A DNA stretch of 12,564 nucleotides from Actinomycetota bacterium (GCA_013821525.1 JACDGR010000060.1:1-12564), one strand, 5' to 3'; numbered from the stretch's first letter, positions 1-7,116 are shown. Notes: generated from the sequence alone by a model not told the origin. Numbers and translations are program-made.

Positions 1-888
1 CCCCAGCGCGGCTGCGCCCTCGTCGGAGCCGCAGGCGAGCAGGGAGTCGAGCGTGAGCACGCCGCGCTTGCCGGTCTGACGCCGCGCGATGCCTTCCAGC
101 TCGCGGAGCTCCTCGAGGGGATCGATGCGGACGTTCGAGTCGGAGCCGATGCACATCCGGATGCCGCGATGTGCGACGCGTGCGACGGGTAGGAATCCGT
201 CACCGAGACTCGCCTCCGTTGTCGGGCAGACGCAGATCGTCGAGCCCGCATCCAGCAACAGGTCGAGCTCACCGCCGTCGGCGTGGGTGGCGTGCACGAC
301 GACGCTGCGCGGGCCGAGGCAGCCCTCGCGAGCGAGCAGCTCGATCGGCCGGATGCCGTGCTCTGCGAGGCACTCGTCGATCTCGCGCGGTTGCTCGTCC
401 GCATGCACGTGCAGCGGGAGGTCGTGCTCGGCTGCGTAGCGGCCGAGCTCTTGGAGCGCGTCGGCGGGGCAGGCGCGCACGGAGTGGGGGGCGAGACCGA
501 CGCGGACGCCCTCGGCCCGGAGCGACTCCAGCTGACGCAGATACGCGGCGACGGACTCCTGGCGGAAGCGCGGGATCCCGCCGCGGAGGTAGCACGCATA
601 GAGGCACGTGAACTCGATCCCGGCCTCGGCCGCAGCGTCCGCGGCGGCGCGCGCCTCGTCGAGCCCGAGGTAGTGGAACTCACCGACCGCTGTGAAACCG
701 TTCGCGCGCAGCTCGCGGTAGACCTCGACGTACTCGCGGCGGATTTCCGCGACGGTCACACGCGCGGCGAGCTCCAGCATCTCCTCACGCCACGCCCAGA
801 AGTCAGCCCCGCCGGCACGCCCCCGCAGGAGGCGCTGGAAGGCATGGCAGTGGGCGTTGACGAAGCCGGGGATCGCGAGCGTCGGCAC
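1..888 (-). CDS. hutF: HutF-like formimidoylglutamate deiminase (amidohydrolase), C-terminus off window
   Basis: The minus strand is open for 296 codons from a GTG at 888 to the window edge. It reads as a metal-dependent amidohydrolase of the formimidoylglutamate deiminase type, which in histidine degradation converts formiminoglutamate to formylglutamate plus ammonia. Visible landmarks are PGFVNAHCHAFQR (metal HxH at residues 13 and 15), DFWAWREEM, APHSVRA, HVHADEQ (H160, H162), VVHATH (H199, H202), CPTTEASLGDG and GSDSN with the metal/catalytic Asp at 250. The order and spacing match HutF. The start is fixed by an in-frame TGA at 901-903 and a Shine-Dalgarno-like AAGGA upstream of the GTG. 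Family members usually carry roughly 50 residues of beta-sandwich before the HxH motif; here only 12 residues precede it. Family is clear; substrate is inferred, and a related deaminase is possible. Confidence 0.75.
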   Translation of the reverse strand, partial: MPTLAIPGFVNAHCHAFQRLLRGRAGGADFWAWREEMLELAARVTVAEIRREYVEVYRELRANGFTAVGEFHYLGLDEARAAADAAAEAGIEFTCLYACYLRGGIPRFRQESVAAYLRQLESLRAEGVRVGLAPHSVRACPADALQELGRYAAEHDLPLHVHADEQPREIDECLAEHGIRPIELLAREGCLGPRSVVVHATHADGGELDLLLDAGSTICVCPTTEASLGDGFLPVARVAHRGIRMCIGSDSNVRIDPLEELRELEGIARRQTGKRGVLTLDSLLACGSDEGAAALG

Positions 889-893
889 GTCCG

Positions 894-899
894 TATCCT
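894..899 (+). promoter_or_regulatory. Possible -10 element for a leaderless pgsA-like transcript
   Basis: TATCCT matches the sigma70 -10 consensus at four of six positions and ends 7 bases before the ATG at 907, so transcription would begin at or next to the start codon. There is no Shine-Dalgarno before this ATG and no clear -35. The element lies in the 18-bp space between the divergent start codons and overlaps the ribosome binding region of the minus-strand gene. Confidence 0.3.
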
Positions 900-906
900 T
901 TCAGTC

Positions 907-1455
907 ATGGCAGCCCGCACCGGTTCGACGCCGTTGGCCCAGCTGCCGAACGCGCTCACGATCTTTCGCCTGGCCCTGATCCCGGTCTTCGTCGGCCTGA
1001 TCCTCGCCTCCCACGAAGGGCGGAGCTGGCTCGCCGGAACAATTTTCCTGATTGCGGGCATCACCGATCAGGTCGACGGATTTCTCGCACGGCGCTGGCA
1101 CGTCGAGTCCCGCTTCGGCACCTTCGCCGACCCGCTGGCAGACCGCCTGATGATCGGCGCCGCCGTGATCCTCGAATGGCACGCCGGACGATTGCCCTGG
1201 GCCGCGCTTGCGATCCCGCTCCGCGACCTCCTGCTGCTCGCCGCCACCCCGACGATGCTGGCGCGCGGGTACCGCTTCGAGGTGAACCTCGTGGGCAAGG
1301 CCGCGACCTGGCTCCTCTTCCTCGGGGTCGGCTGCTCGACGGTCACCCACGCCTCAACCGACTGGCCGCTCTGGATCTTTTGGATCGGCTTCGCCCTCGC
1401 TCTTGTCTCACTCGTGTTGTACGGACGCAAGGCCCGGGAAGAGGTGTTCGCGTGA
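907..1455 (+). CDS. pgsA: CDP-alcohol phosphatidyltransferase, PgsA-like
   Basis: This 182-residue integral membrane protein carries the complete CDP-alcohol phosphatidyltransferase signature D-x2-D-G-x2-A-R-x8-G-x3-D-x3-D, with Asp54, Asp57, Gly58, Ala61, Arg62, Gly71, Asp75 and Asp79. It transfers a phosphatidyl group from CDP-diacylglycerol to an alcohol. The N-terminal PNALTIFRLALIPVFV and the length resemble phosphatidylglycerophosphate synthase, but the acceptor cannot be fixed from sequence, since actinobacteria hold several paralogues. Several hydrophobic segments follow (about 17-35, 41-53, 84-105, 127-145, 152-172). ATG 907 is the only sensible start. No Shine-Dalgarno is visible, but TATCCT at 894-899 lies about 7 bases upstream, so the transcript may be leaderless. 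The gene overlaps the next one by GTGA, suggesting coupled translation. Confidence 0.88.
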   Translation: MAARTGSTPLAQLPNALTIFRLALIPVFVGLILASHEGRSWLAGTIFLIAGITDQVDGFLARRWHVESRFGTFADPLADRLMIGAAVILEWHAGRLPWAALAIPLRDLLLLAATPTMLARGYRFEVNLVGKAATWLLFLGVGCSTVTHASTDWPLWIFWIGFALALVSLVLYGRKAREEVFA

Positions 1456-3977
1456 AAGCCGTTGTGATGGCAGGAGGGGAGGGGACGCGCCTGCGGCCAC
1501 TCACCTCGAACCAACCGAAGCCGATGGTGCCCATCGTCGGGAAGCCGTGCATGGAGCACATCCTCGAGCTGCTGCGCGATCACGGTTTCGAGGACGTCGT
1601 CGTGACTGTCGCCTTCCTGCCTCAGGCGATCCGCTCGTACTTCGGCGACGGGGAGAACCTGGGTATCAACGTCCAGTACTCCGTCGAGGAGAGCCCGCTC
1701 GGCACCGCCGGGTCGGTGCGGCTCGCAAGTGACGTGCTCGACGAGACCTTCCTCGTGATCTCGGGCGACGCGCTCTGCGACATCGACCTCGGAAAGATCG
1801 TCGAGTTCCACAAGGAGAAGGGCGCGGCCGTGACGATCGGCATGAAATCGGTCGAGAACCCGCTCGAGTTCGGCATCGTCGTCACCGACGAGGACGGGCG
1901 CGTCGAGCGGTTCCTCGAGAAGCCGTCGTGGGGTCAGGTCTTCTCCGACACGATCAACACCGGCATCTATGTGCTCGAGCCCGAGGTGCTCCGGCACATC
2001 CCGACCGACCGTCCATACGACTTCTCGAAGGAGCTCTTCCCGCTGCTGCTCGAGATGGGGCGGCCGATCTACGGCTACGTCTGCGAGGGCTACTGGCAGG
2101 ACATCGGCAACCTCGACCAGTACCGGCAGGCGAACTTCGACGCGCTCGACGAGAAGGTGCGGCTGAACGTCGGCGGCATGAAGATCCGCGGCGACGTCTG
2201 GGTGGGGGAGGGTGTCGAGATCGACGATGTCGAAGGAGTCGAAGGCCCGGCATTCATCGGCAACTACTGCACGATCTCACCCGAATCGTCCGTCGGGCCG
2301 TACTCGGTGCTCGGCCCCGGCACGACGCTGCGCGAGCGCGGCCGCGTGTCGCGCTCGGTGATCGACTCGTCGTGTTACATCGGCCGCAACGCCGTGATCG
2401 AGGGAGCGATCCTCGGCCGCAACTGCGACGTGCGGTCTCGTGCGCGGGTCCACGAAGGCGTCGCAATCGGCGACCAGGTGACGATCGGCGACCAGGCCGT
2501 CATCTACCCCGGTGTGCGCATCTACCCGTACAAGGAGGTCGAGTACGGCGCGCAACTCCACGAGAGCCTGATCTGGGAGTCGCGGAGCACCGCCCGCCTC
2601 TTCGGCCAGGACGGCGTGCTCGGTCTCGTCAACGTCGACCTCACGCCTGAGATCGCGCTGCGCTTCGGCGCTGCGCTCGGAACGGCTCTCAAGCGAGGTG
2701 CGCGCGTCGTTGCGAGTCGCGAGAGCGCGCCCGCCTACCAGATGATCAAGCGCGCGATCATCTCGGGCCTGCACTCGACAGGCATCCAGGTCGCCGACTT
2801 GCGCACCTTGCCCGCACCGGTCGGCAAGCACCACCTGAAGACGCAGGGCTACGACGCGGCGTTCCACGTCGGCGCCGCGTCCCACGATCCGGAGGCCGTG
2901 CAGATCCGCCTTTTCGAGCGCAAGGGCATCGCGCTCTCGGCCAGACTGCAGAAGGAGATCGAGAAGCACTACACGCGCCAGGAGCTACGGCGTGTGCCCT
3001 TCTCGGAGGTCGGGGACATCAACTACCCGGCCCGAGCGCGCGAGACGTATGCGCACGACCTGCTCAGCAGCCTCGACGCGACAGCGATCAAGGAACGCGG
3101 GTTCCGGATCATCGTCGACTACGGGTACTCGGCAGCCAGCTACGTCCTGCCGCTCGTGCTCGGGCCGCTCGGCGTCGAGGTGATCACGGCGCATGCGTTC
3201 GAGTCCGACAGCGGGCCGTCGCCCGCCCGGCTGCGCGAGACGATCGAGAGCGCGCGGCGGCTCGTGCCGGCTGCGAACGCCGACTTCGGCGCCGTGTTCG
3301 ACCGCTCGGCCGAGCGGATCTACCTGATCGATGAGCAGGGCCGGGAGGTGCGACCCGATCAGGCGCTGCTCCTCTTCCTGCAGCTGCTCGGCGACAGCGG
3401 GCGAGCCGGGCGCGTCGTTGTCCCGATCAACACGACCAGCCAGATCGAGGAGGTGACGCACGACAGGCTCGAGGTCGTCCGGACGCCCGCGTCGCTGCCC
3501 GAGCTGACACGCGTCGCATCCGAGCCAGGGGTGATCTTCGCGGGGGCCGTCGGCGGCGGCTTCATCTTCCCGGACTTCCAGCCCGCCTACGACGCGATGG
3601 CGTCGCTCTGCAAGCTGCTCGAGCTGCTTGCGGTCTCGCGCAGCACGGGAACGCAGAGGGGCGCGATCTCCGAGATCGTCGCCGGCCTGCCCCGCCCGAC
3701 GCTGATCCACCGCCAGGTGCAGTGCCCCTGGGCGCTCAAGGGAACCGTGATGCGCGTGCTGAACGAGCGATTCGCGGCCGCGGACGTCGACCTGCGGGAC
3801 GGCATCAAGGTCTTCGACGAGCGCGGGTGGGTGCAAGTGCTTCCCGACCCGGACGAGCCGCTCGTCCACCTCTATGCGGAGGGCGAGACCACGGCGGCAT
3901 CCGAGGAGCTTCAGGCCGAGATCAACGAGATCGTTTCCGGTGTGATCGAGCGGGAGGAGATCGGCGCCCGGTCCTGA
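1452..3977 (+). CDS. Sugar-1-phosphate nucleotidyltransferase / phosphomannomutase-like fusion
   Basis: An 841-residue cytoplasmic fusion protein starting at GTG 1452 in a GTGA overlap with the previous stop. Residues 1 to about 230 form a nucleotidyltransferase with the pyrophosphorylase signature AGGEGTRLRPLT (7-18), the metal-region SGDAL and a FLEKP motif, as in mannose-1-phosphate guanylyltransferases. Residues about 240-370 are a left-handed beta-helix of hexapeptide repeats. Residues about 378-835 are an alpha-D-phosphohexomutase module. This arrangement is known in actinobacteria and cyanobacteria and is usually annotated as making GDP-mannose for glycans. The mutase half is atypical: the phosphoserine loop survives as ASHDP with Ser477, but the metal loop DGDGDR reads DRSAER (617-622), the sugar loop GExSGH reads GAVGGGF (698-704), and the phosphate loop reads LPDPDEP. 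Nucleotide and sugar specificity are inferred. Confidence 0.88.
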   Translation: MKAVVMAGGEGTRLRPLTSNQPKPMVPIVGKPCMEHILELLRDHGFEDVVVTVAFLPQAIRSYFGDGENLGINVQYSVEESPLGTAGSVRLASDVLDETFLVISGDALCDIDLGKIVEFHKEKGAAVTIGMKSVENPLEFGIVVTDEDGRVERFLEKPSWGQVFSDTINTGIYVLEPEVLRHIPTDRPYDFSKELFPLLLEMGRPIYGYVCEGYWQDIGNLDQYRQANFDALDEKVRLNVGGMKIRGDVWVGEGVEIDDVEGVEGPAFIGNYCTISPESSVGPYSVLGPGTTLRERGRVSRSVIDSSCYIGRNAVIEGAILGRNCDVRSRARVHEGVAIGDQVTIGDQAVIYPGVRIYPYKEVEYGAQLHESLIWESRSTARLFGQDGVLGLVNVDLTPEIALRFGAALGTALKRGARVVASRESAPAYQMIKRAIISGLHSTGIQVADLRTLPAPVGKHHLKTQGYDAAFHVGAASHDPEAVQIRLFERKGIALSARLQKEIEKHYTRQELRRVPFSEVGDINYPARARETYAHDLLSSLDATAIKERGFRIIVDYGYSAASYVLPLVLGPLGVEVITAHAFESDSGPSPARLRETIESARRLVPAANADFGAVFDRSAERIYLIDEQGREVRPDQALLLFLQLLGDSGRAGRVVVPINTTSQIEEVTHDRLEVVRTPASLPELTRVASEPGVIFAGAVGGGFIFPDFQPAYDAMASLCKLLELLAVSRSTGTQRGAISEIVAGLPRPTLIHRQVQCPWALKGTVMRVLNERFAAADVDLRDGIKVFDERGWVQVLPDPDEPLVHLYAEGETTAASEELQAEINEIVSGVIEREEIGARS

Positions 3978-3981
3978 ACCC

Positions 3982-4021
3982 TTAAGCTGAGGTTGACGGT
4001 TCCGATACCGTCTGCTGGAAT
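3982..4021 (+). promoter_or_regulatory. Candidate promoter(s) before the rsiG-like/garA/merR block
   Basis: Two overlapping signals occupy the 78-bp gap before the RsiG-like gene. First, TTGACG (3993-3998), a 17-bp spacer and TGGAAT (4016-4021) make a fair sigma70-type promoter. Second, TTAA (3982-3985), 15 bp and TCCGATAC (4001-4008) resemble the WhiG/FliA consensus TAAA-N15-GCCGATAA, keeping the CCGATA core. A perfect dyad GACGGT-tccgat-ACCGTC (3995-4012) sits across both and could be an operator. All are read by eye and remain hypotheses. Confidence 0.4.
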
Positions 4022-4055
4022 CCGGTCCTCCGACCGACAAACGAAAGGCAGCACA

Positions 4056-4298
4056 GTGGAACCGCTTCCAGATTTTGCCTCTCTCTCGGATGACGAGGTA
4101 AAGAAGATGATCGGCGACCTCGAGCACCAGGAGCGGGACGTCAGCTATCAGCGACGGATCCTGCACGGGAAGATCGACATCCTGCGCGCCGAGCTCGTTG
4201 CCCGCCTGCAGACCTCCGGTGGCCGGAGCGTCCTCGACCAGGTCGACGTTGACCGTCTGACCGAGATCCTGACCGGGAAGGCTGCGCCGAAGGCGTGA
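4056..4298 (+). CDS. RsiG-like c-di-GMP-binding anti-sigma protein
   Basis: An 80-residue predicted helical protein with start GTG 4056 preceded by GAAAGG at suitable spacing. Its central helix carries Glu26, Ser30, Arg33, His37 and Asp41, i.e. E(X)3S(X)2R(X)3H(X)3D. This matches the c-di-GMP signature E(X)3S(X)2R(X)3Q(X)3D described for RsiG, the anti-sigma that holds WhiG in a c-di-GMP-dependent way in Streptomyces, with Gln replaced by His. Only one copy of the motif is present and the protein is short, as reported for the homodimeric RsiG of Rubrobacter. The flanking ILHGKIDILRAEL also fits the family. The likely partner is a WhiG/FliA-type sigma factor, not encoded here. The gene overlaps the FHA gene by GTGA. 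A longer form starting at TTG 3993 is possible but would run through the promoter dyad. Confidence 0.72.
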   Translation: MEPLPDFASLSDDEVKKMIGDLEHQERDVSYQRRILHGKIDILRAELVARLQTSGGRSVLDQVDVDRLTEILTGKAAPKA

Positions 4299-4756
4299 TC
4301 GTCTACTGCAGCGAGTGCGGCTTCCAAAACCCCGAAGTCGCGAACTACTGCTCGCGCTGCGGGGCCCTCCTCTCGAAGGGGGAGACTGCCGTCGAGACGA
4401 CGCAGACCTTCTCGCCGGGGGAGATCGGGGAGCACCTCGAGAGCGAGGACTTCGGCCTCGAAGGACCGGCGCTCGTCGTCCGTGCCGGCGGCGGCCGGGC
4501 GGGGGAGAGCTTCAAGCCCGTCGGTGCCCGCACGCGCATCGGGCGCTCGCCGGACTGCGAGATCTTCCTCGACGACGTGACCGTCTCCCGGAACCACGCC
4601 GTGCTCGTCGAAGAGAACGGCACCTACTCCGTCGAGGATCAGGGCTCGCTGAACGGCACGTTCGTCAATCGCAAGCGCATCGACAACGCAACCGAGCCGC
4701 TGCGGGAAGGCGACGAGCTGCAGATCGGCAAGTACCGAATGACGTTCATCCCGTGA
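4295..4756 (+). CDS. garA: GarA/OdhI-like FHA protein with N-terminal zinc ribbon
   Basis: A 153-residue protein starting at GTG 4295, overlapping the upstream stop. Residues 5-22 form a zinc ribbon (C5xxC8, C19xxC22). An ETT phospho-acceptor motif follows at 34-36, placed as in mycobacterial GarA (ETTSVF; here ETTQTF). Residues about 60-150 are an FHA domain with Gly83-Arg84, Ser98-Arg99-x-His101 and SLNGT (118-122); the stretch IFLDDVTVSR is nearly that of GarA. GarA/OdhI binds and restrains 2-oxoglutarate-consuming enzymes until phosphorylated on the ETT motif by PknG/PknB-type kinases, after which its FHA domain binds its own tail. The following MerR gene mirrors the garA-merR neighbourhood of mycobacteria (Rv1827-Rv1828), strengthening orthology. 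The zinc ribbon is extra relative to mycobacterial GarA. Confidence 0.85.
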   Translation: MIVYCSECGFQNPEVANYCSRCGALLSKGETAVETTQTFSPGEIGEHLESEDFGLEGPALVVRAGGGRAGESFKPVGARTRIGRSPDCEIFLDDVTVSRNHAVLVEENGTYSVEDQGSLNGTFVNRKRIDNATEPLREGDELQIGKYRMTFIP

Positions 4757-5448
4757 CCAGCACCGCCGCACAGCAGCCGCCGCAGCGGGAACGCCTGCTG
4801 CGGATCGGCGAGGTCGTGCGGCGGCTCGTCGAGGAGTTCCCGGACATCTCGATCTCGAAGATCCGCTATCTCGAGGACGAGGGACTGCTGACGCCGAGGC
4901 GGACGCAAGGCGGGTATCGGCTCTTCAGTGAGGACGACCTCGAGCGGCTGCAGACGATCCTACGGCTGCAGCGGGACGAGTTCCTGCCGCTGCGCGTCAT
5001 CAAGGACGAGCTCGACGCGCCGGGGCAGAAAGATCGCAAGCGCCGCCGTCCGACCGCGCTCGGAGCGGTCGAGGAGCTGATCCCGCTCGACGAGCTCTGC
5101 GATCGCGCCGGGATCACGACACAACTCGCCAAGGAGCTCGAGGACTTTGGCCTGCTCGGCCCCCAGGGCGTGGGCAACGACAAGCGCTACCCGGAGTCGG
5201 ATGCCGACGTCGCAGCCACGTGCGCACAGCTCGCACGCTTCGGAGTCGATCCTCGTCACCTGCGCACCTTTCGAACCGCGGCCGGCCGGGAGGCTGCGCT
5301 GCTCGAGCAGCTCGTTGCGCCGTCGCTGCGCGCCCGGAGCAACGAGCGCCGCGCGCAGGGTCTGCGCGACCTGCACCAGCTCGCCGAGCTGGCGGGTGAG
5401 CTCCAGTCGCTCCTCTTCTGGCGCGACCTGCGAGACTTGGCGCAGTGA
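4753..5448 (+). CDS. MerR-family transcriptional regulator, Rv1828-like
   Basis: A 231-residue DNA-binding protein starting at GTG 4753 in a GTGA overlap with the FHA gene. Residues about 15-85 are a MerR winged helix-turn-helix, recognisable from RIGEVV, ISKIRYLEDEGLLTPRR and GGYRLFSEDDLERL. The C-terminal part includes GVDPRHLRTFRTAA and a helical tail, which closely recalls mycobacterial Rv1828 (GVEPRHLRAFRSAA), the regulator encoded next to garA. It lacks Cys-based metal-sensing motifs of classical MerR proteins; the effector of this subgroup is unknown to me. Coupling to the FHA gene suggests joint expression, but a functional link to 2-oxoglutarate control is only inferred from conserved neighbourhood. 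Confidence 0.87.
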   Translation: MTSTAAQQPPQRERLLRIGEVVRRLVEEFPDISISKIRYLEDEGLLTPRRTQGGYRLFSEDDLERLQTILRLQRDEFLPLRVIKDELDAPGQKDRKRRRPTALGAVEELIPLDELCDRAGITTQLAKELEDFGLLGPQGVGNDKRYPESDADVAATCAQLARFGVDPRHLRTFRTAAGREAALLEQLVAPSLRARSNERRAQGLRDLHQLAELAGELQSLLFWRDLRDLAQ

Positions 5449-5461
5449 ACGGGGCCACCGA

Positions 5462-5977
5462 GTGATCGACCTGCGGACAAAGATCCGGGAGGTCCCTGAT
5501 TTTCCGACGCCCGGGGTGGGCTTCAAGGATTTCACGCCGCTCCTCGCGGACGCTGCCGCGCTGAAGCAGACGGTCGGTCAGCTCGCCGAGTGGGTGAAGG
5601 AGAAGCAGCCGGACCTCGTGATCGGTGCCGAGGCGCGCGGGTTCATCCTGGGCGCGGCGATCGCGGAGGCAGCCGGCATCGGATTCGTGCCCGCCCGCCG
5701 GCCGGGCAAGCTGCCACCGGAGACGATCAGCGTCAGCTATGCGCTCGAGTACGGAGAGAACTCCCTCGAGCTGCATCCCGACCTGATTCCCGACGGCGCG
5801 CGCGTCGTCATCCACGACGACGTGCTTGCGACCGGCGGCACCGTCGAGGCGATCTGCAAGCTCGTGCACCAGCTCGGCGGAGTGGTGGTGGGGGCCTGCT
5901 TCATCATTGAGTTGACGTTCCTCGACGGCCGCAAGCGGCTGCACGACGTCGACCTGCACGCGCTGATCGAGTACTAG
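5462..5977 (+). CDS. apt: Adenine phosphoribosyltransferase
   Basis: A 171-residue cytoplasmic purine-salvage enzyme that converts adenine and PRPP to AMP and pyrophosphate. The N-terminal IREVPDFPTPGVGFKDFTPLL is diagnostic for Apt; GAEARGFILGAAIA (about 57-70) is the conserved catalytic region; the PRPP loop VVIHDDVLATGGT has its acidic pair at Asp119-Asp120 and the TGGT turn at 124-127. Length is close to the usual 170-180. Start is GTG 5462, 13 bp after the MerR stop, with only a weak GGGG-type ribosome binding site; it is probably transcribed with the signalling genes before it. It is followed by a large dyad that may end the transcript. Confidence 0.95.
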   Translation: MIDLRTKIREVPDFPTPGVGFKDFTPLLADAAALKQTVGQLAEWVKEKQPDLVIGAEARGFILGAAIAEAAGIGFVPARRPGKLPPETISVSYALEYGENSLELHPDLIPDGARVVIHDDVLATGGTVEAICKLVHQLGGVVVGACFIIELTFLDGRKRLHDVDLHALIEY

Positions 5978-5986
5978 CGCGTACTG

Positions 5987-6042
5987 GTCTTCGACGCCTG
6001 TCAGCGATGGCGACAGCCCAACCGGTTGAAGGTGTCGAAGAC
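5987..6042. repeat. Nested inverted repeat downstream of apt (possible terminator)
   Basis: The arms GTCTTCGACGCC (5987-5998) and GGTGTCGAAGAC (6031-6042) pair over 12 positions with one G-T wobble. Inside the 32-base loop a second dyad, CTGTC (5998-6002) with GACAG (6012-6016), can form. No U-run follows, so this is not a classical intrinsic terminator, but the position 10 bp after the apt stop fits a transcript end or a processed 3' structure. The 118 bp from 5978 to 6094 hold nothing else convincing. Confidence 0.45.
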
Positions 6043-6094
6043 AGAGACCTTTCCGTCTTGGGCGGCCATCCGCCGGCTCGGGTAAGACTCAGCC

Positions 6095-6703
6095 ATGTAC
6101 GACACGCTGACGACGAGCTACACGTTTGCGTGTCCCGTGCACGGCCGGGTGCACGTTCGCCTGTCGCGCTTTCGGCGGCTCCAGGAGCTGCCCGGCGCGC
6201 ATAGCCCAGCTGTCTTCCGGGTCGAGTTCGACTGCGGCTGCGGCGGTGAGCATCCGGGCTTGCTCACCCACGACGAGCTCGACTGGGCGCCGCTCGGCCT
6301 CGAGGACACGACCTCGTATCTGAACCTGATGACCTCCCGCACCGAGTCGCTCGCGCACGAGCTCGGCGACCTCGCCGCGACACGGATCAGGGCGGGGGAG
6401 TGGCCCTGGAGTTTCTTCTGCTGGCCGGAGGAGCGGCCGCGGCCCGTGTTCCCGTCCGCGTTTCGGCTCCTTGCACCGGCAGCGTCGAGCGAGCAGGTCG
6501 GGGTGCTCGTCCAGTGCCCGGCCTGCGGCAGGTACTCGGTCAACCTCGTTTCGCGCGCTCACGTCGACGTGCCGTTCGTGAACGACCGCGAGGTGGGTGT
6601 GGTGGAGCACCTCTTCGGCGCGGACACGGGTGCAACGATCGAGGAGTTCCATGCGGAGCTCTGGGCGGGCTCCTTCGACGCTCGGCGTCTCGCACTTGAG
6701 TAG
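6095..6703 (+). CDS. Unrecognised 202-aa protein with Cys/His metal-binding motifs
   Basis: I do not recognise this protein. It starts at ATG 6095 with a weak GGGTAAG upstream and ends at TAG 6701-6703. Candidate metal ligands are C13-xx-H16, C47-x-C49 with H53, C109, and C141-xx-C144 (CPACG), suggesting one or two zinc-ribbon-like sites: one near the N-terminus (C13PVHG, CGCGG) and one in the second half. There is no signal peptide or transmembrane segment, and the composition (many Glu, Arg, Leu, aromatic residues) and high GC at third positions are typical of a real cytoplasmic protein of this host. It stands alone on its strand after the apt dyad, with no informative neighbour. Confidence 0.65.
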   Translation: MYDTLTTSYTFACPVHGRVHVRLSRFRRLQELPGAHSPAVFRVEFDCGCGGEHPGLLTHDELDWAPLGLEDTTSYLNLMTSRTESLAHELGDLAATRIRAGEWPWSFFCWPEERPRPVFPSAFRLLAPAASSEQVGVLVQCPACGRYSVNLVSRAHVDVPFVNDREVGVVEHLFGADTGATIEEFHAELWAGSFDARRLALE

Positions 6704-6709
6704 AACCGC

Positions 6710-6725
6710 TCCCTCCCGCCAGGGA
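6710..6725 (+). terminator. Small dyad after the 202-aa gene, weak terminator candidate
   Basis: TCCCT (6710-6714) and AGGGA (6721-6725) form a short hairpin 6 bases after the stop, followed by TTCGTTTC. GCTCCCT (6708-6714) can alternatively pair with AGGGAGC (6757-6763). Stability is modest and the U-run is interrupted, so this is a weak call. Confidence 0.25.
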
Positions 6726-6766
6726 TTCGTTTCGGGGCGCAAGAGTCGATAAGGGCAGGGAGCCCG

Positions 6767-6949
6767 ATGAACCTCCAGCCGCATCCTCCGAGGGGAGCAG
6801 GACTGCTCCTCATCCACTGCACAGCGATGACCGACGACCGGCCGTCTGCAGCCGTGCGTTTGGAGCAGGCGATCGGCGGTGACCTGGCGCGCTTGCTCGT
6901 TGGCGCGCTCGTCAGCCCTCAGGGCCGGCGCGGCTCGTCTTCGCCGTAA
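6767..6949 (+). CDS. Doubtful small ORF, 60 aa
   Basis: ATG 6767 follows AGGGAG (6757-6762) after only 4 bases and opens a 60-codon frame; an internal ATG at 6827 gives a 40-aa version whose residues (PSAAVRLEQAIGGDLARLL) look more protein-like. The 5' part crosses a hairpin, GGAGCA-ggac-TGCTCC (6794-6809). It overlaps the 3' end of the convergent membrane-protein gene by 31 bp. I recognise no family; it may be non-coding. Confidence 0.25.
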   Translation: MNLQPHPPRGAGLLLIHCTAMTDDRPSAAVRLEQAIGGDLARLLVGALVSPQGRRGSSSP

Positions 6950-7116
6950 ACGCGGACGTAGAGAAAGATCAGAAAGGCTGCGACGCAGCCGACGATGAAC
7001 GTGATCGCGCCGTTGAAGCCGATCATCGAGCCGCCGAGCCAGATCACCAGGCCGAAGAAGACGGCCCAGATGAACGAGATCACGCCGTGGGCGAAAGCGG
7101 GGGCACGCAGATGCAT
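6919..7116 (-). CDS. Small two-TM membrane protein
   Basis: A 65-residue minus-strand protein starting at ATG 7116 with AGGA and a 7-base spacer, ending at TGA. Two hydrophobic segments, about 11-31 and 34-56, are separated by a short Gly-rich loop (LGGSMIGFNG); the charged tail (GEDEPRRP) follows. It looks like a small inner-membrane protein of unknown role. It is the last convincing chromosomal gene before the putative phage junction. Confidence 0.65.
   Translation of the reverse strand: MHLRAPAFAHGVISFIWAVFFGLVIWLGGSMIGFNGAITFIVGCVAAFLIFLYVRVYGEDEPRRP

Noticed and set aside
283..906. In-frame upstream extension of the pgsA-like gene
   Set aside because: It lies antisense to the HutF-like gene, which has conserved motifs throughout; the real protein starts at ATG 907 just before the PNALT motif.
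2985..4166. Long minus-strand open frame opposite the mutase domain
   Set aside because: It is antisense to a well-supported gene, has typical high-GC shadow composition and no recognisable domain.
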